Source of the DNA: Druceiella hillmani
Taxonomy: Eukaryota > Arthropoda > Insecta > Lepidoptera > Hepialidae
Direction of reading: 5' to 3'
NCBI GenBank assembly: GCA_039881145.1
Contig: JAYKKI010000061.1
Coordinates: 8,844,501-8,908,500 of the forward strand
DNA length: 64,000 bases
Part shown: one piece after another, positions 1 through 11,945 of the stretch
Layout of the letters: each line of letters begins with the position of its first letter
Position numbering within the stretch: position 1 is the first letter of the stretch
Notes under the pieces: generated by a model
Databases searched by the model: none
What the model was told of the DNA's origin: nothing
Seen by the model: only the letters and a program-made list of their open reading frames with translations
Position numbers and translations under genes: made by a program

Positions 1-480
1 ATATTTTAAATCTACGCATAAGTTTCATTTTACAGAAATAGTGATATAATGGCAATAAATCAAAATACTACTTCATAAGTGTAAAAATGTGTACCGAAAG
101 AAAATATTTAAAAAATGTCACAATTTAAAATAAATTGAACACTCTGTCGTCGTATATGGGTGGGGGAAACTAGGCGGTTTGTTAACCCGATATAATAAAT
201 ATAGCACTTTAACTTACTAGGGTTACCTATGATTTTTCTTGATTCCTCAAATTTATGATTGAAAAATTAGACGGGAAACACATTGTATAACATTTTATAG
301 TTAAACATTTCGTAAAAGGGTTAAATAATGAATTAAATAGGTAAATGTAACCTCAGTTTCATTATAAATGATCAGATGATACATAACTCGATGGAATGCA
401 TGAAAAAAAATTCGCACCCCATTTCACAAGTATTCAGTTTTTTTTAATATCTTGTTACATAGTAATTAAAATCTCCATCT
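1..480. other. Unassigned AT-rich sequence
   Basis: No open frame of note, no exon-like splice pairs and no repeat structure that I can see. Confidence 0.4.
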
Positions 481-484
481 AAAG

Positions 485-590
485 TGCCTATTTGCAAAAC
501 TTATAAACATAGCTCTAAAACTTTTGAAACTGCGAGGCTATGACAAGCGGACGAACAGACCGAAGTGACGAAATTATTAGAGAGATATAG
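485..590 (+). repeat. Dispersed repeat fragment (GGACNGACAGAC family)
   Basis: Contains 'tgcgaggctatgacaagc' followed by ggacgaacagac. The same order (GAGGC.., then a GGACGGACAGAC-like box) occurs near 29090, 43030 and 54300 on this strand, and in reverse near 9030. A degraded end of an interspersed repeat; boundaries uncertain. The 74-codon frame over it has no recognisable content. Confidence 0.4.
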
Positions 591-1430
591 ATTAAACAAA
601 GTTGCAAAATCATTTAATTGTAAAATTACAGAATTTGTCCCAAAAATTAAAAACAATGAAACAGAAAACAACAGTATTTTGGAGCTAACGTTAAAAATAA
701 AAAAACTATATATTAATATAAGACATAGACTATTTCAGTACCGTACAAGTGCGTTCACTACGACAATTTTAAAGCGAGAGCGATGGTAGATAATGAAATT
801 ATGTATCACGGCTCTTTTCAACGGAGTGTCTACTATCTTATTCAAGAATGGGTTTTTCTTTCTATAATTCTGCAACTTGATGAAATTCTAGGAGCATATA
901 CATTGCCCAATCCGCCTAAATGAATATCTTGCAAGGAAAATGTTAATAGATAGATATCCCGATACACTTTTATAGCTTCGTATAGCATATTTATATTCGT
1001 CGTTGAGTTGTTTTGTTACATAAATAAAACATTCGAAAATGTTTCGGAATCGGCAACATATAATAAAATTTTAATCCACGCACACTAATTATGTACGATT
1101 AGCGCATTCGACTGTACAAACTTGTCTAAGCTTGCTACCGAGCGAGCTAACGAACTGCGGAAATTGCTGTTTTACTATTCAAATAGAAATGAGTCTATTT
1201 TTATTACAAGTTCACTTATGTAATAATTTTTATATATTAATAAATACTCTAACATAAATGTTTGTATGCATGTACGGGGAATATTTTTGTTCGAGGTTGA
1301 TTTATGATCAGATTGGAATAGATTGGCATTGCCTATGAGAAATTTATTTTTTTCAAAGACCCCATAAAGCGCGAATCTAGCAATGTACGGGTAGAGAGAA
1401 AAGTCGAAAGTCCGGTTCACACGATAATTA
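591..1430. other. Unassigned AT-rich sequence
   Basis: A few weak palindromes only. The frame at 1175-1420 (minus) has no recognisable protein content. Confidence 0.4.
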
Positions 1431-1434
1431 CTTT

Positions 1435-1665
1435 GCTACTGGATTGCTTACGGGGCGTGTTGTGATGGCGACTGTGCGGGTTGTCATGCGTAATGTTTAC
1501 GTGAACGCATAATGGAATTCTGTAATAGATCAAGATCTATTTTTCGTGCTTGTTTCCCTGCTCCATTTAAAGGTTAACCAATGAGAAAGTCGCATTTTGT
1601 CAGGTGGGTTTGTATTTACTATAACTGTCGATAGTCGACCGACTTGATTATAGAAGGCCGTTATA
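1435..1665 (+). repeat. Diverged duplicate, left part, copy 1
   Basis: Aligns in order with 5435-5665. Shared landmarks: 'gtgatggc' near the start; 'ctatttttc.t.cttgttt'; a CCATTTAAAGGTTAACCAATGAGAAA-type stretch against CAATTTTGAACGTGAATCAATAATAAA; 'gcattttgtcaggt' against 'gcattttctcaggt'; and 'actataactgtcgata' against 'actacgactgccgata'. Not obviously coding. Confidence 0.6.
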
Positions 1666-1870
1666 TGTTAACAAAAAAGTGTATTTGTAGTGTTATTGTT
1701 TCATACCTGTACTAATTTTTCTAAACTGAACATATTATAATAACACTGTTAACTTTATAGTGAATTTTGTAATTTAAGACATTTTAAAAATTTAATCAAC
1801 AATTGATATTGAATTTTCAATAAAAGGGTATGTAAATAAATTTTGTACCAAATTATTTTATTAACATATA

Positions 1871-2273
1871 CAGGTTGTCCCGTAAGGAGTGAACCAACGA
1901 AATGGTAGATGGGGTTATTACACATACGAAACAATAAATTTTATTATGCTAGTCTTAATAGTTTTAGAGACATGATTTTTAAAACTTTTTTAAAATTTTT
2001 GTTACAGCGCATGAAAAAGAAATTTTTTATTAGGTATTATTACTATTTCTGATTTTTTATTGTCTGAGATCTTTAAGAGAACATTTGTTTCCCTAATTAA
2101 AATATTATTTATTCGTTATTATTGGCAACATAAAAATTAAACACTGAAATGTGAAGTTTTTAAATTACAAAACATGAAAAGTGATTTTTGAACAATGCTA
2201 GGGTAAAAAAATGTATAGCAACCTTTTGGAACTTTATTTTAAAAACATCTACAGTTCACAGATTCCAAAAAGG
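1871..2273 (+). repeat. Left terminal inverted repeat of the 1871-4115 transposon
   Basis: Matches the reverse complement of 3716-4115 through the inner landmark GATTCCAAAAAGG. Includes the shared block 'ggggttattacacatacgaa' and 'ctaattaaaatattatttat'. Confidence 0.85.
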
Positions 2274-2409
2274 TATAATTTTCTGGTACTAAGTCGTTTC
2301 ATAACATCTTTTTTATTCCTAAACCCATTTTTTCGTTCATGGTAAAATAAAACAAGTATGGCATTTATGATCATACTGCATTTATTATGTTTTTTTATTA
2401 CAGTGAATG

Positions 2410-3410
2410 CTCAAAATGCCTTCCTCTAGCTCTTATGCATGACCAGAATCTTCTTACAAAATTTCTTCTTTAACTTCGTAAGGTCCTTTCGTTATTTTTT
2501 ACCTCTTCAGACACATGGTATAATTTTCGTCTTAATTGTTGTTGGTAGTCTCATAGACAGCCTCCTTGAAATATCCCCATAGAAAATAGTCCAATGAATT
2601 GAGGTCTGGCGAACGTGGTGTCCATGCAGTTGTACCGTCACGTTCTATTCATCGATTTGGGTAAGTTGCATTTAAGTATTCAGTTACTTGTCGCGAAAAG
2701 TGGGCGGTGTACCATCGTGCTGTAGTCACATCTTGTCACGTGCATCTTGTGGTATTTCATTCAACAGATTTCTAAGTTCGTCTCTTAAAAACCGTAGATA
2801 ACGAAGTCCATTAAGCCTAGGTGGGAGTCGACAATTTTGCCATCCAGGATTCCAGCCCATAAATTGACTCCGAATTGATGTTGAAATCTATATTGCCTTA
2901 CTATGTGGGGATTCTCGGCGGCCCATTTGTGTAAATTGTGCATATTAAATACTCCCATTCTTTTAAAACACATGACTCATCACTCCATAAGATTGCATTA
3001 AAAAAAGCGGATCTTGCTTGTATCGACGCAGCATATCCCGACGGAAATCTATTCGATGTTGATAGTCAGGTAGGTAGCAGTGCTTGCACTCGTTGTACAT
3101 GGTACGGATACAAATTCTTTTTACTTAAAATGCGGTGTACTGTACTTCTTGCGACATCAGTACGTCGAGAAATCCACCGAACACTAGTAGAAGGAGCTTC
3201 TTCCACTTCGACCAGCACTTGATACTCATCAACATTTCTAGGTTTTCCTTCAGGAACTACATTTCCAGGAATTTGACCCTCTAATATTTACAGGAAGAAT
3301 CTGATTGGGATAGAGTTTGCGATTAAGGTAGCGCTCGCGATAAGTACGTGCGGCTTGCCGAGCATTCCCATAACATAGCTTGCAGTCGGTCAAATAATCA
3401 ACAAATCACA
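2410..3410 (-). pseudogene. Broken DDE transposase of the 1871-4115 element
   Basis: Minus-strand fragments in order: an N-terminal helix-turn-helix-like stretch (YGNARQAARTYRERYLNRK near 3350); a second DNA-binding part (APSTSVRWISRRTDVARSTV, then HRILSKKNLYPYHVQRVQAL, 3200-3080); the first catalytic Asp in ILWSDES near 2990; WAAENPHIVRQYRFQHQFGV and NLWAGI (2930-2850); and, after frame changes, the final catalytic region RSPDLNSLDYFLWG near 2590. These are hallmarks of the long-TIR mariner-like transposases of insects. Several frameshifts and stops make it non-functional. Upstream start not resolved. Confidence 0.85.
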
Positions 3411-3715
3411 AGCACAAACAAGGTCCAATTCAAGCGTAGGTCAATAAATAAAAACAGTGCTAGGAAAAAAACAGCAAAAAGACGTTGTTAGCTCCGAGCG
3501 ATAAGCAAGTCACTAAAGAAGCAAAGTTGTTGAAGGAACGAGTAGAGGGGTCGATTGATGGCCGAGGACAGTAAAAAAATCATACGAGTGGGAAAGAGAT
3601 AGTGAAACAATTCTGATAAGCGGTTGTTTTAATCATAAGTATGTCTGCAAATGAGGAGTTATTTCAATAAAGCAGGTATTTTTCGAATGTTTGCAGAATT
3701 AATTGTAACAATGTT

Positions 3716-4115
3716 GCCTTTTTGGAATCTGTATGAATTGTAGATGTTTTTGAAATAAAGTTCCATAAGGTTGCCATACATTTTTTTACACTAGCTTTGT
3801 TCGAAATTCATTTTTCATGTCTTGTAATTGAAAAAACATGCACATATTTGAACGTTTAATTTTTATGTTGCCAACAATAACGAATGAATAACATTTTAAT
3901 TAGGAAAACGAATGTTCTCTTAAAGATCTTGGACAGTAAAAAACAGAAATAGTAATAATACCTAATAAAAATGTTTTTTTCATGGGCAGTAACAAAAATT
4001 AAAAAACATATCTCTAAAACTATTAGACCTAGGATAATAAAATTTATTGTTTCGTATATGTAATAACCCTCTCTATCACCGACATTTCGCTGATCCACTC
4101 CTTTCGGGACACCTG
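3716..4115 (-). repeat. Right terminal inverted repeat of the 1871-4115 transposon
   Basis: Reverse complement of the left end, with scattered substitutions and small indels. The 80-codon frame within it (3856-4098, minus) is a by-product: the same reading in the other arm is broken, and it has no protein-family signature. Confidence 0.85.
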
Positions 4116-4184
4116 TGTAATGTAATGAAATTAATAAATAATTTATGCTTTACACGTGAGTTTAATGATCAGTATTAATCAAAT

Positions 4185-4340
4185 TAATCAGGCATTCAGA
4201 GCCATTTACAAACCCAGCTCAGCCGCGCGCATCGTGTGCAGCATATGTCGTAAAGTATCCATTACAACGTCTAGCGCAACAGCTCCTTTAGATCCCAACA
4301 GCGACTTCAAGTAAGCAATAGAGTAGCGAAACAAGTGTCT
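4185..4340 (+). repeat. Diverged duplicate, right part, copy 1
   Basis: Aligns with 6340-6500: 'catcgtgtgcag' against 'catcttgtgcag', then 'ccattacaacgtctagcgca' against 'ccattacaacgtcgaacgca', then 'acagctcctttagatcc' against 'acagctcgcttagaatcc'. Continues the duplication on the far side of the transposon. Confidence 0.65.
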
Positions 4341-5430
4341 TATGTGCAGGGCTCTCTCTCTACTCTTTACTGGTCAACTTAAATAACGTGAAAGAAAATC
4401 TTTTTGTCCTAGAATGGACGGCTTACCGCGATAGTTAGTGCTGGCGTAACCCGATTTTGTGGTTCTTTTAAGCGATGGCCGTAAAACTACAATACCCGCA
4501 CAAATAACCTAATATAAGGAAACTGCGCTGGTGATCTAGTTATATTATTTACTTACACCATCTCTAATGTAATATACTCATAAAACAGATTTATTGTTAC
4601 AAAAAATCTTTTATTCAACCGCAGCGAAAGAATACAAACAAACAGATGGATTCAAACATGTTTGAGGTGGAATTCTAATGCTGGGATCCAATTTTTATTT
4701 ATAATTAGGTGGCGTAAATAGATAATTATTAAAAATATTCATAAAAAGAATAACCATGTTCGTAAAAGGATAGACATTTGTTAGATATGAGAAGCGTGTG
4801 TAGGTTTTCTGAACGAAGACCAAGATTATGGAAACATATGACCGTAATATATAGTCAAATAAAGGTGATAAAACTGTTCGATAGATATGAATTTTAATTT
4901 TAAAGGGGATGAATCAATAAAGACATTTTAGGGAATATATTTTGCTGAAAAATTAACGACCTCCATCAATCAAGAATATACAAATAAGAGATAAATAAAT
5001 ATTTTCCTCGTTCAGTAGGGCCAGATAGGCCCTATTGAATTTATACTTATATAGGCCCTATATATATCTATACTTCATAGTGGTAAATATGAGAGCCCGT
5101 TGTGATAAACTTGATGTTACTATTTAATGCCCGTGGTGATAAACTTGATGTCAAAGAAAATGCTATCAATCATGGAATCATGGAAATGAATTACAGAATC
5201 TCAATGGTGATAACCTCAAAATAGCATTGTCCTGTTAGGCCCGTATCCATTTATCAGATTGGGACCTAAAATTAAGCAGTTAGTAGTAGTATAAACATTA
5301 ACGGAACCAGTTTGCTGAAGATTCACATTTGAATCCTTAATCAGTTTTATGGGTTGTCATTGAAATAATTCACGGATGTAGTGTAAAGTTTTCCAGTGTA
5401 GTCTTGAGTTCGCTCAAACTACAATTATTT
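4341..5430. other. Unassigned sequence with a short internal direct repeat
   Basis: Contains two copies of GTGATAAACTTGATGT about 30 bases apart (5099-5150) and two GGCCCTAT words near 5010-5060. No coding signal. Confidence 0.4.
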
Positions 5431-5434
5431 TGCT

Positions 5435-5665
5435 GCTAATGCTGTGATGGCAATCGTGTTGAATTCCGTGGTGAAAAATGTCGTCAGTGCAAGCTCCATT
5501 TCATAAACATAAGTGCTATACTCTAATACTCTGTGATCGATCATATCCTATTTTTCATTCTTGTTTCTCTATCAATTTTGAACGTGAATCAATAATAAAC
5601 ATGCATTTTCTCAGGTAGAGATGTGTTGACTACGACTGCCGATAACTCAGTAGTTAAAGATAACT
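5435..5665 (+). repeat. Diverged duplicate, left part, copy 2
   Basis: Partner of 1435-1665 (landmarks given there). Confidence 0.6.
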
Positions 5666-5957
5666 GGCACGTGCCTACAAAAAATTACGCCTTGTTTGCG
5701 ATTAATATTATTTTTTTCAAGACGATTTTGGAATAATTAATAGAGTTTCATAAATTGGTAATTAATTATAGCATAATTGTTAAATTGAGAGTGCATTCTT
5801 TTAAGAAAATTTTACCAAAAATTTCTCAATAGTTAGAAAATTATTGATATGATAAGAGGTACATACAATTATGTTATGCGTACCTATTAAATTTTATGTT
5901 TTATATAAATATATTAAATCTGTGTCATTAATTAATAGTTAAATGACGTGGATACTT

Positions 5958-6028
5958 TTTAGTCGTTAAATATTTACGTCAGTCCTATGTTAAGTACATA
6001 GGACTGACGTAAACATTTAACGACTAAA
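5958..6028 (+). repeat. Near-perfect 33-bp hairpin
   Basis: Arms 5958-5990 and 5996-6028 pair at 32 of 33 positions around a 5-base loop (TTAAG). The arm contains GTCAGTCCTATGT. It sits between the two halves of duplicate copy 2 and has no counterpart in copy 1, so it may be a small insertion or a copying error. Confidence 0.85.
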
Positions 6029-6339
6029 TTATTTTTATAATTAGTTAATTTGTACAACTAAACAAATTATTAGCAATATTTGAACAAAAGATTTATTTAC
6101 ACAAATGTTGATTACCATTAACAAATTCTTTTCTTGGAGCAAATGTATATAAGAATTGAGTTTACATATGCCAATAAAAAAAATTAAAACATTTTGCTGG
6201 TTGTCATGACGTAATAGTAACAAATGCCTCCAAAACCTAGGTTTCCATCTGCTTGTACGTATTGATTCTTCAATTAATGAGAACAAGATAATTGTTATCG
6301 TCTACGACGAACAACTTTTGATATAACTGTGTCTATTTT

Positions 6340-6500
6340 TGTCATTTCAGAATTGTCAAATTGAGCCTTTGCAGAAGAACATCTTGTGCAGAGAATATTG
6401 CAGGGGGCCATTACAACGTCGAACGCAACAGCTCGCTTAGAATCCAGCAGCAAAAGCAAGCAGGCAAAACCAGATTTACATGTGTAGTGTGAGCCAGGCT
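6340..6500 (+). repeat. Diverged duplicate, right part, copy 2
   Basis: Partner of 4185-4340. Contains GGGGGCCATTACAACGTC. Confidence 0.65.
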
Positions 6501-8315
6501 TTCTTTACCTGTTTGTTATAGTTGTTGGAATGGTGAAAAGCATTGTTATATATAATACATAACAGTGAAGCCGTAGTAGAAGCCATAGTATATACTAAAG
6601 ATCTGATTCTATCCAGCGTTACACGAATGTTTCCCTCACTATTTCTTGCCTCTTATATCCTACGTAAGTTCGACTTTTTATTATTCAGAAAGTACTCCCA
6701 TGTGTAGAGCTGTCATTTGTATAATGTGTAGGTTTTAAAATATACGATAGAAAAATATTTGAGTTAAAATGAAGTCACTATTTATGAGAATTTGGTTATA
6801 GCAGTCCTGTGGAAATTTGGCAGTCCACGAGTACAATTGAAACAGTAAGCCGTTAGAAAGTGACTTATTCAAAAGGCGGCAAAGTAAAAGCCAATCGATC
6901 TCGCTCGATTTTATACAGAAATCGGGTCTTATAAAGCTAGAGATAGTAAAATTGTTACCGAAATATTTGTCGCAATAGGATTAAAAAAAGTGGTAATTGA
7001 GGATTGATTGTACAAACTTTAATCTAGAATGAGTCAGAATATTAGTCAATTAATACAATCAGCTTTTGTTTATAAATTATAATAAATAAAAAATATACAG
7101 CAGAAAAAGAAATTTCTTTAAATACCTCGATATTACTTCGGTAAGCATGAAAATCTCGGTTTAAAAATACTTGTACGTACTTTAAAAGGGTAAATATAGA
7201 ATTAACGAAACATATTATCGTATTATAAATAAAACAAAAAAAATATGAGAAATAAGGAAATAAAATACAGATTTTTTATCTAAATTTAAATCTATGACAA
7301 ATTAATGAATTTAATGAAAATATAAATCAAAATACATTATACAAGGCGAGATAGAAATAGAGTTGGAGATCAAAAGTAACTTCCCAAATAGCTCGTTTAG
7401 AGCTTGCGTTTCTAATTAATTGTGTTTCCTTATTTGTATGATTGTTAATCATCTTCAGCATAACTCTCTTCTTTGTATTCCGATTTTACAGAATTTGTCC
7501 CTTTTGTGAGAAAGGTTTTGTCCCTTAGTTGCAATAAAATTGCGGCAACCTATTTCTCAAAATTTTCTAGGCTCTCTGCTTACCCATTCTCAATCCTTGT
7601 TATCTCCTCTTCTCATATTAAGGAACCTTAACAACTCTTGAATAAAAGTAATTCTTATAAAAGAACTCTTGAATGTTTAAGACATTGATGCTGCACTGAT
7701 CTGGTGACTCCCAGAATTCGATGGTAAAAATTATACCTTAAGATTTGATAATTTTACATGTTTTAATGTGATTTTAGTTTCCATTCTTTTTTCAGCTGCG
7801 CAGAAAATCGTTGTCTCCTCATCTAAGCGTCTTTTCACATGTTGTTTACTTAAATTTTTATGAAACGCGTGTTTGTAAAGCAGAGCAAAAGCATTACTAT
7901 TAATACAGTTTTATTAATTCCTCCACGCCATTTTTTGCCCCTGTAAGCATTTATATATCTTATAAAATTTATTAGGCATTAATTTTTAATGTCCAAATTC
8001 ATTAGTAAAAATGTGTTAATTGGTCTTGGCAAAATAATATTAATCCAGGTAGTTACACTAGTGCATGATATTTCTACTAACTCGATTTCAGTGAAGTTAG
8101 TGTATAAACACTATATTCAACAACAGCATAGGTCCATCCATCCGTTTAAATCACCGAAATCGGCTATACCCCACCATGATAGCGTCCTTATTAACCTTGT
8201 TTTCCACTCATTCATTTCTCCATATTCAAAAACTGATATGAGTATGGAAAAAATCACTGCAGCAATATTTCCTGCAATTCATAAAACTTAGCACTGTTCT
8301 CGATGATTTTAAAAG
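6501..8315. other. Unassigned AT-rich sequence
   Basis: The 100-codon frame at 7989-8291 has no conserved motif, no acceptor context and ordinary AT-rich composition. No structure beyond short A/T runs. Confidence 0.4.
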
Positions 8316-8321
8316 TCACTA

Positions 8322-8407
8322 CTGACGGGTAATGCTTTGGACTGGCTGACGGTAATGCTTTGGATTGGCTGACGGTAATGCTTGAGTCGAGTCTGACGGA
8401 AATGCTT
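8322..8407 (+). repeat. Short tandem repeat, ~22-bp unit, 4 copies
   Basis: CTGACGGTAATGCTTTGGAT-type unit, copies beginning near 8322, 8345, 8368 and 8393; the last is degenerate and ends AATGCTTC. Confidence 0.85.
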
Positions 8408-8523
8408 CTTGTTTATTACTAGTTCATTCATGAGCAGAACTGCTGTGAATTTTTAAAATAAGAAACACTTTCTAGCACTATGCACGTTCGTACAACTAAC
8501 GTGGAATGATGCATATCAATAAA

Positions 8524-8661
8524 GTACATTTTTTCATTGTAACCAATTCAATAAAGCGCCACGCTACACTCAGACCGGCTTTACTTGTAAACAAAGCCAA
8601 CTCTTCGACAAACGAAACTGACCGTATTGACAAAACATTCGTCTCAATGAAAAATGTGTAC
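8524..8661. repeat. Possible small inverted-repeat element
   Basis: Bounded by GTACATTTTTTCATTG and the imperfect inverse CAATGAAAAATGTGTAC. The 138-bp interior is more GC-rich than the flanks and is open on both strands. Could be a MITE; no clear target duplication. Confidence 0.4.
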
Positions 8662-8989
8662 TTCCGCGCATTATTTGTGGGCAGCATCAGTGGCGTTACA
8701 GGCATGATTCACTTCATTACTTTTTAATGCATACGAGTATATCTGCGTTCAAATGTATGCGAACGTATTGGGATATAGTCAAGAACGTTATATAAGTTTT
8801 AGTACTTTAATTTAAGTATTTTTATCATCGTTCTTAACGTTCAGTATTCATGCCCTATCTGTTCACTTTCTCCCGCCCTAGGTCCGATACTGGCCAATTA
8901 TATATTAATCATTGCATAATATTGTTTCGAGGTATATAAAGTTTTAAATAAATGACCTTATATTCAAATTAGGTCTACTAAATACATTT

Positions 8990-9245
8990 TTTAGAGTTCC
9001 TTACCTCAAAAGGATAAATGGAACTCTTATCAGATCATTCACGTATCTGTCTATCTGTTACAGCTGTTTTTTACTGAAATCGCTTGATGCAGAAACTTGA
9101 AATTTGACACAGTAATAAAACATTAACCCGCACATGTCGCAATTACTAAAATATTCATTTGAGAATTCTAGAGAGGGCACATGAAGTACTCGAAACAATT
9201 TTTTTTAAATTCCATATATAGTGACGGGTGCCCTTTGAAAGGGCT
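8990..9245 (-). repeat. Dispersed repeat (GGACNGACAGAC family), reverse orientation
   Basis: Starts TTTTTAGAGTTCCTTACC, the inverse of the GGTACGGAACCCTAAAAA end at 19560-19585, then 'tctgtctatctgttacagc', the inverse of the shared GACAGAC box. This is the fullest of the six copies seen. Confidence 0.6.
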
Positions 9246-9950
9246 TTAACTAATCCACTCCAATACAATATATATTATTTATTTTTTTATATAATATATA
9301 TTATAATATACAAAGGTCTCAAAAATATTTTTCATGGTTTTAGGTATTATTTTTTCCGAGATATACTGAGAAATATACGAAAAAAATATGTACCCCGTCC
9401 TTATTTTCGAAACTACTCAACCTAATATATTAAAAAAATATAAGTTTTTAGAAGCCCACACAAGGGTTGTAAAAAAACTAGTGATGATTCTAGACGTCAT
9501 AATTTGTTAATTATTTATTTTGTTTGTGATATGCCTACGAAAGATATAGCAGGCAATAAACATTTACATTTTTTTAGTTTCCGAGCCGATTTTTTTATTA
9601 ACGTACATATTTTACATCACCAACTTTTTTAAAATATTCGTATAACGATTAAAAATGAAGTAGATAAAGGTCTTTAATTTTTATTCTCATTTTATATATC
9701 ATATGTTTTTTATGAGGAATATAAAAAAAAATTCACAATTTTAGATAGCATGTTTAAAAAAGACATTTTAAAAAGCATGCAAAAATGTAAAATTCAGCCC
9801 CCTTATTTCCGAAACCAATGAGACAGGAATTTTGAAATAAAACAGGGTTGATAAAGGAAGATTACAGGGAAACTATGTCAATTAAATTATCTTAGATCTT
9901 AAAATTTTTGAAATATGCGTCATGTTTTTACACCTTTGAATGTTATTGCA
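9246..9950. other. Unassigned AT-rich sequence
   Basis: Runs of ATAT and TTTTT; no gene or structure recognised. Confidence 0.4.
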
Positions 9951-9951
9951 A

Positions 9952-10765
9952 AGAATATTAAATATTACTGAGTAAATAAGCAACACTCACCTCCCCCCGC
10001 CAGTTTAACGTCATTCGAAGATAACGAGTACGATCAAGGGTACGCATTCCTAGGTTGCCCGTTTGCTGCGTGCGCTTGTTATTTGTTCAGTTTTGCGATG
10101 TTTGGTTGAGTTTAACTTGTATAATTCGGTCTTAATTGATAACTTTTTATAATAATTCAAATATAATAATTTTTTATAATAAGTCCGTTATTGCGCTGTA
10201 CGAGTGCTAAGAAAGCAATGAAATCAATAAGGATAGGAAATTGTTTTGTCTTCCTTTTTTTGTTTGTTGTAAATAATTTTGTTTTGTATAACCAACTTAT
10301 TTGGTTAGAACCTATAATTTGTTAATATGTCTACAAACATGTCACTGAGCAGTTTTAAAATAAAAACTGTTATTAAAAGTCATTGTTATGTTTGAAAGCG
10401 ATGTGGTTTGAAAACGTATCTTTGTACTGTCTGCCATATATTTATATGGTTTAATAAGAGTTAAAAGTATAACGATGACCTAAGTCCAGTCCATCACATT
10501 TATAAATGAACAAAATTTGTTTTCATTTAAAATTTTATTTTGTTTTTAGGATCCACAGTAAATACCTTTTTTCAAATTCTATCTTAATATTATTATTGTC
10601 AAATCACTTTCACTGAATTAAATGTAGAAAATAAAATATTTATTTACATAATTTCATTTTTACAATTGGGTAATAATAAAGACTTGCACCCCAGTACAAG
10701 TTACTGCGCCAGCGTGCTAACGAGACAGTCATTCGTCGACGCTATTGGTTAGAAAGAGAAACAGA
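9952..10765 (+). repeat. Long interspersed repeat, copy A
   Basis: About 810 bp that aligns along its whole length with the reverse complement of 35070-35868, roughly 75% alike by eye. Strongest blocks: 'gagtacgatcaagggtacgc' with 'attcctaggttg'; 'gtcttaattgataact'; 'ccaacttatttggt'; 'gtcaaatcactttcac'; and 'gccagcgtgct' with 'gagacagtcattcg'. Similarity stops sharply after 'ttagaaagagaaa'. No long open frame. Could be a solo LTR or a non-autonomous DNA element; I cannot tell which. Confidence 0.75.
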
Positions 10766-11765
10766 AGCTCAAGTATTTATAAATGCCGAAATTTGTACGG
10801 AATCCTCGTATTGCGACTTTTACTCGTGTTTGACAGGTGTTGGTTTCTTTCACTGCCATTTTCATTATTAAAATTTTATTTTTGAAATTTGCCGTCAGTC
10901 AAATACAAGTTAATGTTTTTAAAGATATTAAATATTTAAAATGTTTGTTATAAATCTCAATTCATTTACTGCTTACTAAGTTTTGGTTTGCCTGTTATAA
11001 AATGAAGGCAACAGAAATTGCTCTAAAAAGTTGTTAACTGTTTTATTACCCATGACGCCCATTTATTTGCTAGATGTGTCTGAAAAGTTGTAGCTATCTT
11101 GAATCTGCTGAAATTAAGAAAATTATATACTGTGTCTACTTGGAAATATATAGTTACATTAATATACTAAATATATTACGTTTGTATTGAATTTTTTTTG
11201 CTGACTTCATTTTTTATGAGTATACAATGTATATTGTGTACAATTTTAATACGACACCAAGCTATAATATTTAGCATTTTTATCTGATTGGTTGTATGTG
11301 TGGGTTTAAATTAAAAATAGCATTAAACGGTTGTATAACAGACTTCAAGAAGTAAGTTGTGACCTGTCTCGTCTCAATCCGTTAAGTGAAAACTCAATAA
11401 CAGCAGTTTTGGCTTTCTGTTTATAATATGATACACGTAGACAGAAGTATAGACTACTTGGTTCGTTCCTTTGATAGCCTTGTTGGTACAGCAATATTCA
11501 ATGTGGAGATAATATTTCGCGATCGGATTTTTACGCACCCACACGCGAACAAAGCCATTCATATAAGGTAGATAGCAATATAGATATTTTTATTTGTGAT
11601 CGATTATATCTGAAATAATATTAAATAAACAAGTATTATTATTTTCCTTCCACGACCGTTTTAGTTTTAAACTTAGACGTTTTTTACTTTTATATTTTTT
11701 TCACGTTTTTTTAGTAACGTTGTAATAATAACAATTTAATATAATTTACAAGGCGTGACTTTCGA
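10766..11765. other. Unassigned AT-rich sequence
   Basis: No gene recognised; the frame at 11374-11562 (minus) has no family signature. Confidence 0.4.
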
Positions 11766-11770
11766 CTTGA

Positions 11771-11945
11771 TTACTTACTAGCTGTGCTTACGATTTCGTT
11801 GGCGTGTAATTAGAAAAACTTTTTTTTGTTTTTTTTTCTCTCATATACTGCTCTTGACTTCATCAAAATCCGTCCAGTAGATTTTGCGTAAACCCGCTCA
11901 AATTAACACACAAACAGACAAAAAATTTAAAACACGTTTTTCTGG
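11771..11945 (+). repeat. Dispersed SINE/LINE-tail-like repeat
   Basis: Begins ACTAGCTGTGCTTACGATTT, then GTTGGCGTG, and ends with 'ttcatcaaaatccgtccagt', a 'gcgtaaac' box and 'acacaaacagac'. The order ACTAGCTG..CCCGCG..CTTCGTCCGCG, followed later by 'aaaatcggttcag' and acagacagac, is a widespread insect repeat pattern (from memory, RTE-related). Degenerate copy. Confidence 0.5.

Larger units (their letters stand above)
1871..4115 (-). mobile_element. DNA transposon, IS630/Tc1/mariner-like, with ~400-bp terminal inverted repeats
   Basis: 2245-bp element. Ends are CAGGTTGTCCCG and CGGGACACCTG. The inverted repeats run inward about 400 bases on each side and are roughly 85% alike by eye. A TA precedes the left end; the right flank is TG, so the TA duplication looks mutated on one side. 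A minus-strand transposase relic fills the interior. It is inserted into copy 1 of the 1.4-6.5 kb duplication. The unusually long inverted repeats distinguish it from classical mariners with ~30-bp ends. Confidence 0.85.

Noticed and set aside
3856..4098. 80-codon minus-strand frame rich in hydrophobic residues
   Set aside because: It lies wholly in the right inverted repeat of the 1871-4115 transposon; the same reading in the left arm is broken.
8496..8727. Frames open on both strands
   Set aside because: No family signature; the interval looks like a small inverted-repeat element rather than a gene.
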